Origin: DATLGB01 sp038318085
GTDB lineage: Bacteria; Actinomycetota; Thermoleophilia; Solirubrobacterales; Solirubrobacteraceae
Direction: 5' to 3'
Length of the DNA stretch: 25,319 nucleotides
Assembly: GCA_038318085.1 (NCBI GenBank)
Contig: JBBQBV010000041.1
Coordinates: 1 to 25,319, forward strand
A program made the translations under genes and the position numbers. The notes beneath the pieces are model-generated. The model was not told where the DNA came from and did no database searches. It saw only the letters and a list, made by a program, of their open reading frames with translations. The first letter of the stretch is position 1, and each line of letters opens with the position of its first letter. This document shows, piece after piece, positions 14,275-21,378 of the stretch.

Positions 14275-15870
14275 ATGAGGGTTCTCGTCGCCGAAAAGCT
14301 GGCTGAATCGGGGGTCGACGCGCTGCGCGCGCACTTCGACGTCGACCTCGGCATCGATTGGACACCGCAGGAGCTCGCCGAGCGCATCGGCGCCTACGAC
14401 GGTTTGCTGATCCGCTCGGCGACCCAGGTCACGGCCGCGCTGATCGCGCGCGCCGACAACCTCAAGGTCATCGGGCGCGCCGGCATCGGCGTCGACAACG
14501 TGGACGTGGCGGCCGCCACCAAGCGCGGCATCGTGGTCGCCAACGCGCCGCAGTCGAACATCGTCGCGGCCGCCGAGCACACGCTGGCGCTGATGCTCGC
14601 CGTCGCCCGCAACGTCCCGCGCGCGCACGCGTCGCTCACCGCCGGACGGTGGGAGCGCTCAGAGCTCTCCGGCGCCGAGCTGTACGAGAAGACGCTGGGG
14701 ATCCTCGGCTTCGGCCGCATCGGCCAGCTCGTCGCCGCCCGCGCCCGCGGCTTCGGCATGCACGTGCTCGCCTACGACCCGTTCGTGGCCGAGGACCGCT
14801 ACCGCGAGCTGGGCGTCGAGAAGGCCGGGACGCCGGACGAGCTCTTCGGCCGCGCCGACTTCGTCACCGTCCACCTTCCCCGCACGCCCGAGACGCGCGG
14901 CTTTCTCAACGCCGAGGCCTTCGCGAAGATGAAGGACGGCGTGATCGTGCTCAACGTCGCCCGCGGCGAGCTGCTCGTCGACGAGGACCTGCAGGCCGCG
15001 ATCGACGCCGGCAAGGTCGGCGGCGCCGGGCTCGACGTCTTCCAACAGGAGCCGATCACCGAGCACCCGCTGTTCGCGTACCCGCAGGTCGTCGTGACGC
15101 CGCACCTCGGCGCCTCGACGGCGGAGGCACAGGACCGCGCCGGCGTGCAGACGGCCGAGCAGGTCGTCGCCGCGCTGACGGGCGGCGTCGTGTCGACGGC
15201 GGTCAACATCCCCGCCATCTCGGCGGAGGACTCGGAGCTGCTGGGCCCCTTCGTCCCGCTGTGCCGCAAGCTCGGCGCGCTGGCCATGGCGCTCGCCGGC
15301 GGCTCGTCGGTGGACGCCGTCGAGGCCGAGTACCTCGGCCGGATCGCCGAGCGCGACACCCGCTTTCTGACGCTCGGCGTGCTCACGGGCGCCCTCGCCG
15401 GGCGCGTCGAGGACGAGGTCAACCTCGTCAACGCGCCGTCGCTGGCCGCCGAGCGCGGCATCGACGTGCGCGAGACGCGTCAGCCGTCGGCGCGCGACTT
15501 CTCCGACCTCGTCCGCGTCAGCGTGCGCAGCGGGAACGAGACGATCCGCGTCGTCGGTACGCTCGTCGGCCGCCAGAACCGCCCGCACCTGCTCGAGGCG
15601 TGGGGCCAGCGCTTCAACCTCCAGCTCGACGACCACATCGCCGTCTTTCGCAACTCCGACGTGCCGGGCATGATCGGCCGCGTCGGGACGCTGCTCGGCG
15701 AGCGCGGGGTCAACATCGCGCAGATGGTCGTCGGCCGGCCCGACAACGGCCGTTCGGACGTCCACGCCGTGATGGTCCTGGCCACCGACGCCTCGATCTC
15801 CCGCGAAGTGCTCGACGAGATCGTGGCGCTCGACGGGTTCATCGAGGGCCGCGCCGTGTCGCTCGCCTGA
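14275..15870 (+). CDS. serA: D-3-phosphoglycerate dehydrogenase SerA
   Basis: SerA oxidises 3-phosphoglycerate to 3-phosphohydroxypyruvate with NAD, the first step of serine synthesis. The 531-residue product is the long form, as in Mycobacterium. Seen: the NAD site GILGFGRIGQLVA (142-154) with Asp168 (YDPF), catalytic Arg230 (NVARGELL), Glu259 (QQEP) and His277 (TPHLGAST), then an intervening allosteric-substrate-binding domain (about 315-445) and a C-terminal ACT domain (about 455-531; NSDVPGMIGRVGTLLGERGV). The ACT domain implies feedback by serine, as is known for this form. The product of SerA is used by SerC (6317-7435); serB is not seen. Confidence 0.97.
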   Translation: MRVLVAEKLAESGVDALRAHFDVDLGIDWTPQELAERIGAYDGLLIRSATQVTAALIARADNLKVIGRAGIGVDNVDVAAATKRGIVVANAPQSNIVAAAEHTLALMLAVARNVPRAHASLTAGRWERSELSGAELYEKTLGILGFGRIGQLVAARARGFGMHVLAYDPFVAEDRYRELGVEKAGTPDELFGRADFVTVHLPRTPETRGFLNAEAFAKMKDGVIVLNVARGELLVDEDLQAAIDAGKVGGAGLDVFQQEPITEHPLFAYPQVVVTPHLGASTAEAQDRAGVQTAEQVVAALTGGVVSTAVNIPAISAEDSELLGPFVPLCRKLGALAMALAGGSSVDAVEAEYLGRIAERDTRFLTLGVLTGALAGRVEDEVNLVNAPSLAAERGIDVRETRQPSARDFSDLVRVSVRSGNETIRVVGTLVGRQNRPHLLEAWGQRFNLQLDDHIAVFRNSDVPGMIGRVGTLLGERGVNIAQMVVGRPDNGRSDVHAVMVLATDASISREVLDEIVALDGFIEGRAVSLA

Positions 15871-15888
15871 GCTGCGCTGCGCCGACGG

Positions 15889-17562
15889 CTACCCGAACGT
15901 GAACGCGTAGCCCGACACGCCGGGCTCGAAGCGCAGCTCCAGGTAGCGCGACTGCACCGCGGACAGGTCGGCCAGCGTGTAGAGGCCCTGGTGGTCGACC
16001 GTGAGCGTCTTGTAGGGCTTGCCGTCGAGCAGGACCTGGACCTTGCGCGCGTGGCCGGGGGAGCCGAGCACCAAGAAGACGCGCCGGGCTCCGAAGCGGA
16101 CCGCCAGCCGCGCGCCCGCGCCGGCGGTGGCGTCGTGCCCGGAGACGGTCCAGGTCCCGCCGTAGGCGAACGCGTCCTGGCCGAGCTCGGCGCGGTCGGT
16201 CAGCGCCCCGAAATCCTGCGTTGCGGGCCGGATCCGGCCGTTCACGAAGCCCTGGGCGCGGTCGGCCCCGAGGTAGGTCTCGGGCGTCGTGACGCCCGGC
16301 GACGGCGCCTGCGCCTTCACCGGGCGGGCGCTGACGGGAGCGCCTGAGCGTCCCGCCTCCTTGAGCAGGCGCTGGATGGCCGACTCCGTCTTGTCGTAGT
16401 CGCCCTCGCCGAAGGAGGCGTAGCGCAGGTGCCCGCGGGCGTCGATCAGGTACTCCGCCGGCCAGTACTGGTTCTGGAAGGCGGTCCAGACCGTCAGGTT
16501 GTTGTCCTGGGCGATCGGGTACTTCAGCCCGCCCTCGCGCACGGCGCGCGCGACGTTGCCGGCGTCCTTCTCGAATCCGAACTCCGGGGAGTGCACGCCG
16601 ATGATCGTCAGCCCGTCCGGGCGATAGCGCGCGTCCCAGGCCCTCAGGTAGGGCTGGGTGCGGATGCAGTTGATGCACGTGTAGGTCCAGAAGTCGATCA
16701 AGACCACGCGGCCGCGCAGCGACGCGAGCGTCAGCTTGCGACCACCCGGCGTGTTGAACCACTTCTGCGTGCCTTCGAGCTCGGGGGCGAGCCCGGCGTC
16801 CTGCAGCCCGGACGGCTGCGCCTTGCGGTCAAACGCCTTCGTCGCCGCCTTGGACTTCTCCAGGCCGGAGGTGGGATCCACGAGCCAGGAGGGAAGGTTG
16901 TTGGCGATCGCGTTGCGCAGGTGGCCGTCTGCCCCGGAGAGCGTGAGGACGGCGACCGCGACCATGATCACGCCGAGCGCCTGCTGCAGCCGGCCGGCGT
17001 TGGCACGCAGCCGGCCGAGCAGCTTGCGGCCCGCCAGCAGCACGATCAGCACGCCGATCGCCGTGCCGACCGCGTAGGCGAGCCCGGTCACGATGCGCTG
17101 GGCGCTGAGATCCTGCGAGGCCTGGATCGTCAGCACCGCGGCCAGGATCGGCCCTGCACACGGGACGTAGAGGAGCCCGAGCGAGGCACCCAGCAGGAGG
17201 CCGGAGCCGAACCCCTCGCCACCGCGGGCGGCGGCGCGCTGGGGCACCAGGCGGCTCAGCCAGCCCTCGATCCGGGCCGCGAGCGGGGGGATCACAAGGC
17301 CGATGCCGAAGACGAGCAACACGACGACGGCGATCGTGCGCAGCAGGTCGTCCGGCAGGCCGAGCGCCGTGATCGCGTAGGCGAGCGCAAGCGTCGCAAA
17401 GGCGAACGAGGCAGCGAGCCCGAGCGCGATGCCCACCGGTCGGCGGCGGCCGCCGGTCGCCGCCCCCGACAGGGCGAGCGGCAGCACGGGCAGCACGCAC
17501 GGCGAGAAGGCCGTGCCGAATCCCGCCACGAGGGCGAACAGGGCGGCGAGAAGGACGCTCAT
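15889..17562 (-). CDS. dipZ: DipZ-type CcdA-thioredoxin fusion protein
   Basis: A 557-residue membrane protein that should pass electrons from cytosolic thioredoxin to an attached extracytoplasmic thioredoxin-like domain. Residues 1-210 are a six-helix CcdA/DsbD-like unit with the redox Cys pair Cys22 (FSPCVLPVLPL) and Cys135 (YVPCAGPIL). About 255-400 is a TlpA/thioredoxin-like domain with the active site Cys296-Ile-Asn-Cys299 (WTYTCINCIRTQPYL). The C-terminal ~140 residues, ending SGYAFTFG, match the beta-rich Thioredoxin_10-type domain of DipZ. The architecture equals M. tuberculosis DipZ, but shorter. ATG 17562 has the ribosome site GGAGAG five bases upstream, one of the clearer ones in the window. 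It is convergent with serA and divergent from the PAS protein gene. Confidence 0.93.
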   Translation of the reverse strand: MSVLLAALFALVAGFGTAFSPCVLPVLPLALSGAATGGRRRPVGIALGLAASFAFATLALAYAITALGLPDDLLRTIAVVVLLVFGIGLVIPPLAARIEGWLSRLVPQRAAARGGEGFGSGLLLGASLGLLYVPCAGPILAAVLTIQASQDLSAQRIVTGLAYAVGTAIGVLIVLLAGRKLLGRLRANAGRLQQALGVIMVAVAVLTLSGADGHLRNAIANNLPSWLVDPTSGLEKSKAATKAFDRKAQPSGLQDAGLAPELEGTQKWFNTPGGRKLTLASLRGRVVLIDFWTYTCINCIRTQPYLRAWDARYRPDGLTIIGVHSPEFGFEKDAGNVARAVREGGLKYPIAQDNNLTVWTAFQNQYWPAEYLIDARGHLRYASFGEGDYDKTESAIQRLLKEAGRSGAPVSARPVKAQAPSPGVTTPETYLGADRAQGFVNGRIRPATQDFGALTDRAELGQDAFAYGGTWTVSGHDATAGAGARLAVRFGARRVFLVLGSPGHARKVQVLLDGKPYKTLTVDHQGLYTLADLSAVQSRYLELRFEPGVSGYAFTFG

Positions 17563-17609
17563 CGGCTCTCCGCAAGTCTCCTACATCGCGGATGCGTTAC
17601 CGGACGCCC

Positions 17610-17630
17610 CTAAACTCGCGATTTAGTCAA
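17610..17630. promoter_or_regulatory. inverted-repeat motif in the dipZ / PAS-gene divergent gap
   Basis: CTAAA (17610-17614) and TTTAG (17622-17626) flank the palindrome TCGCGA (17616-17621). AGTCAA (17625-17630) reads TTGACT on the minus strand, a -35-like box, but no matching -10 is found at normal spacing. On the plus strand TAGATT (17637-17642) is eleven bases before the PAS-gene ATG. The motif is unusually AT-rich for this DNA and is central in the 91-bp gap, so an operator for one or both genes is plausible. Confidence 0.35.
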
Positions 17631-17653
17631 GCCTCCTAGATTGGCCCTCCCCG

Positions 17654-18109
17654 ATGGCGCATCTCTTCATCTGTCCCAACTGCGGTCGCCGCACCTCCGA
17701 GACGGAGCGCACGGCGGGCTTTCGCAACATGCCCAAGGGCTGCGCGAACTGCGGCTTCGGCTTTCTCTTCGAGCTGCTCGACGACTACTACCCGGCTCCC
17801 AACGCCGCCTTTTTCACGTGCGACCAGCAGGGCCGCATCATCGCCTGCGGCCGCGGGTCCAAGGAGCTGACGGGCCTCTCGGACGAGAAGACGATCGGGC
17901 GGCCGCTCGGCGAGGTCCTCGGGCTCGAGTTCGACACCTCGGAGGACCCGGTCTCGACCGCGCTGGAGTGGGGCGTGCGCCAGCTCGCCAAGCCGGTGCG
18001 CGTCCACGCGGAGGGCGATCTGCCGGCGACGGCCCTCGCCGACCTGTTCCCCGCGTACGATGACGACGGCGGGCTGCTCGTCGTCCTCACCCCGCAGAAG
18101 CCCAAGTAG
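17654..18109 (+). CDS. zinc-ribbon and PAS-like domain protein
   Basis: The product is 151 residues and soluble. The N-terminus has two CxxC pairs (CPNC, Cys7/Cys10; CANC, Cys30/Cys33), a likely structural zinc ribbon. About 45-148 resembles a PAS fold: NAAFFTCDQQGRIIACGRGS, then ELTGLSDEKTIGRPLGEVLG, a pattern usual in PAS sensors. No output domain (kinase, HTH, GGDEF) is attached, so it would have to act through a partner or nucleic acid. It precedes secDF by 36 bp on the same strand, where many bacteria have yajC. TAGATT (17637-17642) may be its promoter. The function is unknown; ligand sensing is inference. Confidence 0.8.
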   Translation: MAHLFICPNCGRRTSETERTAGFRNMPKGCANCGFGFLFELLDDYYPAPNAAFFTCDQQGRIIACGRGSKELTGLSDEKTIGRPLGEVLGLEFDTSEDPVSTALEWGVRQLAKPVRVHAEGDLPATALADLFPAYDDDGGLLVVLTPQKPK

Positions 18110-18145
18110 CCTCCGCCCCGCAGTCTCCCGCACACCGACCACCGC

Positions 18146-21025
18146 ATGTCCGAGCGCCGCCGCAACCTCTTCGTCCTGCTTCTCGTCCTCGGCCTGATCG
18201 CCGCATCGGTGGTCGTCGCCGTCGCGCGGGACACCAAGCTCGGCCTGGACCTGCAAGGCGGCGTCTCGCTCGTCTATCAGGCCAAGCCGACCAAGCAGCA
18301 GCCCACGATCACCCAGGACGCGCTGGACCGCGCCGTCGACATCATCCGCGAGCGCGTCGACTCGCTCGGCGTCGCCGAGCCGTCGATCAGCCGCTCGGGC
18401 AAGGATCAGGTCGAGGTCGACCTCCCGGCGGTCAAGGACGCCCAAAGGGCCGCCAACCAGGTCGGCAGCACCGCGCAGATGTACTTCTATGACTGGGAGA
18501 AGACCCTCCTTGACGAGTCGTGCAAGACCAACCCGGACCAGGTCGACGGCGGCACGCAGCAGATCCCGGGCTTCTACAGCGCGGTCAAGCGCGCGGCCAA
18601 GTGCCCGCCGTTTGATGCCAAGACCACGACGACGTCGTCCGAGCCGCGCTTCTACGGCTTCGACAAGGCGCACAAGCCGGTCAACGGCGGCCTCCCGGAG
18701 ACCGACCAGAGCAAGCTCTGGCAGGACCAGCCCGGCGGCGAGCGGCCCGCGGGCGCCGAGGCCATCCGCGTGCCCAACGGCATCCTGATCGTCCGCGCCG
18801 ACCGGCCCACCAACCCGGACGGGACGCCCGGCCCCAAGCCCGACGCCTGGTGGGTGCTGCACGACCTGCCCGCTCTCTCGGGCAAGGACATCACCAACCC
18901 CGAGCAGAACTTCGACCAGACCACCAACGAGCCCATCGTCACGATGGACTTCACGAGCAAGGGCAAGCGGGAGTTCCAGCAGGTCACCCGCGATCTCGCC
19001 AACCGCGGGCGCGACAACGCGCTCCCGAGTCAGCGCCCCGTCGACGCCTCCCAGCACTTCGCGATCGTGCTCGACAACGAGCTCGTCTCGGTTCCGTACA
19101 TCAACTTCGCCGAGAACCCCGACGGGATCGACGGCCAGTCCGGCGCGCAGATCTCCGGCAGCTTCACGACGCAGTCCGCACAGGATCTCGCGAAGTTCCT
19201 CAAGATCGGCGCGCTGCCGATCCGGCTCGAGCTGATCTCGCGCTCGCAGGTCTCGGCCTCGCTGGGCAAGCAGGCCCTCGACCAGGGCCTGAAGGCCGGC
19301 GTCGTGGGCTTTGTGATCGTTGCCGCCTTCCTGCTGCTGTTCTACCGCGTGCTCGGCGCGATCGCCGTCGGCGCCCTCGCCGTCTACGCGCTGTACTTCT
19401 ACGCCCTCGTCAAGCTGATCCCGATCGTCCTGACGCTGCCGGGCATCGCCGGCCTGATCCTGGGCCTCGGCGTCGCGGCGGACGCGAACATCGTCATCTT
19501 CGAGCGCGTCAAGGAGGAGGTGCGGCGGGGCAGATCGACGGGCGCGGCCATCGCCGAGGGCTACAAGAAGGGCATCTCGACGATCGTCGACGCCAACGTC
19601 GTCACCTTCCTCGTCGCGTTCATCCTCTTCATCCTGGCCACGGCGGGCGTCAAGGGCTTCGCGCTCACGCTGGGCCTCGGCACGGTGGTCTCGCTGCTGA
19701 CGGCGGTGCTCGCCACCCAGGCCGTGCTGCTCACGCTGCGCGGCACCACGCTGCTGCGCTCCAAGGCCGCCCTCGGCACGGGCGCGACCAGCGACCGCGA
19801 GCGCTGGCACTTCGACTTCATGGGCGCCTCGCGCTGGTTTTTCTCGCTCTCGGGCATGATCCTCTTGATCGGGGCCTTCGCCATCGCCGGCAAGGGCCTG
19901 AAGTTCGGGATCGACTTCGAGGCGGGCACGCGCATCAAGGCCTCGCTCAACCAGCCGGTGACGGTCGACCAGGTGCGCTCGGTGGTCGAGAAGCAGGGCT
20001 TCACCAACGTCGAGGTTCAGACGCTCAAGGACCCGGAGCTCGGCAAGAACGTCGTGCAGATCTCCACCGGCTCGCTCAAGCCGCCGCAGGTCAACCGGGT
20101 CGAGACCGCGCTGCGGCGGAGCTTCGGCCTGCAGCAGTCCTCCTCGGACTCGATCGGCCCGACCTTCGGCAAGACGATCGCCAACTCCGCACTGAAGGCC
20201 ATCCTCGCCTCGCTGGCCGTGATCTCGATGTACATCGCGCTGCGCTTCGAGTGGAAGTTCGCCGTGCCCGTCCTGATCGCGCTGATGCACGACATCCTCA
20301 TCACCGGCGGCGTCTACGCGCTGCTCGGCCGGGAGGTGACGGCGTCGACGGTCGCGGCGCTGCTGACCATCCTGGGCTTCTCGCTCTACGACACGATCAT
20401 CGTGTTCGACCGCATCCGCGAGAACATGCCGCGCATGCCCAACGCGGCCTTCTCGCAGGTTGTCAACCGGTCCATGGCCGAGGTCCTGACCCGCTCGCTG
20501 GCGACTTCGTTCTGCACCCTGCTGCCCGTCATCGCGCTGCTGCTCTTCGGCGGCGACACGCTCAAGGACTTCGCGTTCGCGCTGGTCGTCGGCATCGCGT
20601 CGGGCGCCTACTCGTCGATCTTCATCGCCTCTCCGGTGCTCACCCACTGGAAGGAGCGCGAGCCGATCTATCGGGCCCGCCACGCGCGGATCCTCGCCGA
20701 GCACGGCGCGATCCCGGCCTACGCGGTCGCGTCCGCCGGCGGGCCCGTCGACATCGCGCCCTCCAAGCGCCGGCGCCGCACGACCGCCGATCCGGCGGAG
20801 GGCGTCAGCCAGGAGGAGTTCGAGGAGATGGTCTCCCAGCTCGGCGTCGAGACCGCGCCCGTCGTCGCGCCGCCGCGCGCGCAGGGGCAGCGCCCCCCGG
20901 GCGGCCGCCGTGCCCGCGCGGCCGGGGGCACGCCCGGTTCGGCGGAGGCGGGCATCGGCGACGGCGAGGGTGACGGCCCCAAGCCGCGCAAGCCCCGCAA
21001 CAAGAGCCACGGACGGCCGCGCTGA
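18146..21025 (+). CDS. secDF: fused protein-export subunit SecDF
   Basis: SecDF uses the proton gradient to pull secreted proteins out of the SecYEG channel. The 959-residue product is one continuous SecD-SecF fusion. SecD half: a first helix (about 7-28), LGLDLQGGVSLVYQ (32-45), a large extracytoplasmic domain, then five helices with GLGVAADANIVIFERVKEE (440-458; Asp446 is the conserved proton-relay Asp). SecF half from about 552: GIDFEAGTRIKA (588-599), then LTILGFSLYDTIIVFDRIRE (740-759). The first extracytoplasmic domain carries an extra segment, about 120-245, with two cysteines (126, 153). The tail (about 880-959) is cytosolic, Gly/Pro/Arg-rich and basic. Start ATG 18146. Its TGA overlaps the next ATG by one base. 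Confidence 0.96.
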   Translation: MSERRRNLFVLLLVLGLIAASVVVAVARDTKLGLDLQGGVSLVYQAKPTKQQPTITQDALDRAVDIIRERVDSLGVAEPSISRSGKDQVEVDLPAVKDAQRAANQVGSTAQMYFYDWEKTLLDESCKTNPDQVDGGTQQIPGFYSAVKRAAKCPPFDAKTTTTSSEPRFYGFDKAHKPVNGGLPETDQSKLWQDQPGGERPAGAEAIRVPNGILIVRADRPTNPDGTPGPKPDAWWVLHDLPALSGKDITNPEQNFDQTTNEPIVTMDFTSKGKREFQQVTRDLANRGRDNALPSQRPVDASQHFAIVLDNELVSVPYINFAENPDGIDGQSGAQISGSFTTQSAQDLAKFLKIGALPIRLELISRSQVSASLGKQALDQGLKAGVVGFVIVAAFLLLFYRVLGAIAVGALAVYALYFYALVKLIPIVLTLPGIAGLILGLGVAADANIVIFERVKEEVRRGRSTGAAIAEGYKKGISTIVDANVVTFLVAFILFILATAGVKGFALTLGLGTVVSLLTAVLATQAVLLTLRGTTLLRSKAALGTGATSDRERWHFDFMGASRWFFSLSGMILLIGAFAIAGKGLKFGIDFEAGTRIKASLNQPVTVDQVRSVVEKQGFTNVEVQTLKDPELGKNVVQISTGSLKPPQVNRVETALRRSFGLQQSSSDSIGPTFGKTIANSALKAILASLAVISMYIALRFEWKFAVPVLIALMHDILITGGVYALLGREVTASTVAALLTILGFSLYDTIIVFDRIRENMPRMPNAAFSQVVNRSMAEVLTRSLATSFCTLLPVIALLLFGGDTLKDFAFALVVGIASGAYSSIFIASPVLTHWKEREPIYRARHARILAEHGAIPAYAVASAGGPVDIAPSKRRRRTTADPAEGVSQEEFEEMVSQLGVETAPVVAPPRAQGQRPPGGRRARAAGGTPGSAEAGIGDGEGDGPKPRKPRNKSHGRPR

Positions 21026-21321
21026 TGGCCGCCCTCGTCTGGGTCATGACCGGTCTGGCCCTGTGGCACTTCACGATCTTCCTCCCCGATCGCTGGTGGT
21101 CGGGGATCGTCGGGGCGTTTCTCGGCGCGGTCATCGGCGCGTTCGTCTTCGGGCTTGTGATCAGCGGCTTCTCCGTGCCGGGTCGCAGCGACACGCACCT
21201 GATCACCGCACTCGAGGCGGTGCCCGGCGTGCTGCTCGGGCTCGCGGTGGTCTGGCTGGTCGGGGTGCGCCAGGAGCGTCTCGGCGACGGTGCCCGCGAC
21301 GGCCTCGCGCCGCGTCGCTGA
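21025..21321 (+). CDS. small three-helix membrane protein
   Basis: The 98-residue product has three hydrophobic segments: about 3-20, 27-49 (GAFLGAVIGAFVFGLV) and 62-82 (AVPGVLLGLAVVWLVGV), then a short charged tail. The ATG shares its A with the secDF stop (TGATG at 21023-21027), so it is translated with secDF and may assist or accompany the translocase, but I know no such Sec subunit with this sequence. The Gly-rich helices are vaguely like YeaQ/GlsB small membrane proteins. Function unknown. Confidence 0.75.
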   Translation: MAALVWVMTGLALWHFTIFLPDRWWSGIVGAFLGAVIGAFVFGLVISGFSVPGRSDTHLITALEAVPGVLLGLAVVWLVGVRQERLGDGARDGLAPRR

Positions 21322-21366
21322 GCGGTGCTGCGACCCGCCGGCGCCTGATCCATCCGGCCGCGCGCG

Positions 21367-21378
21367 TATTTTCGGCCG
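21367..21378 (+). promoter_or_regulatory. candidate -10 box before recJ
   Basis: TATTTT (21367-21372), conspicuous in GC-rich surroundings, lies six bases before GTG 21379 in the 57-bp gap after the small membrane protein gene. No ribosome site is present, so recJ may have its own leaderless promoter. Confidence 0.42.

Noticed and set aside
17563..17653. Standard -35/-10 promoter for dipZ built on TTGACT (17630 down to 17625)
   Set aside because: At 16-18 bp spacing the -10 position reads about GCGTCC, which does not fit; kept only as a possible operator.
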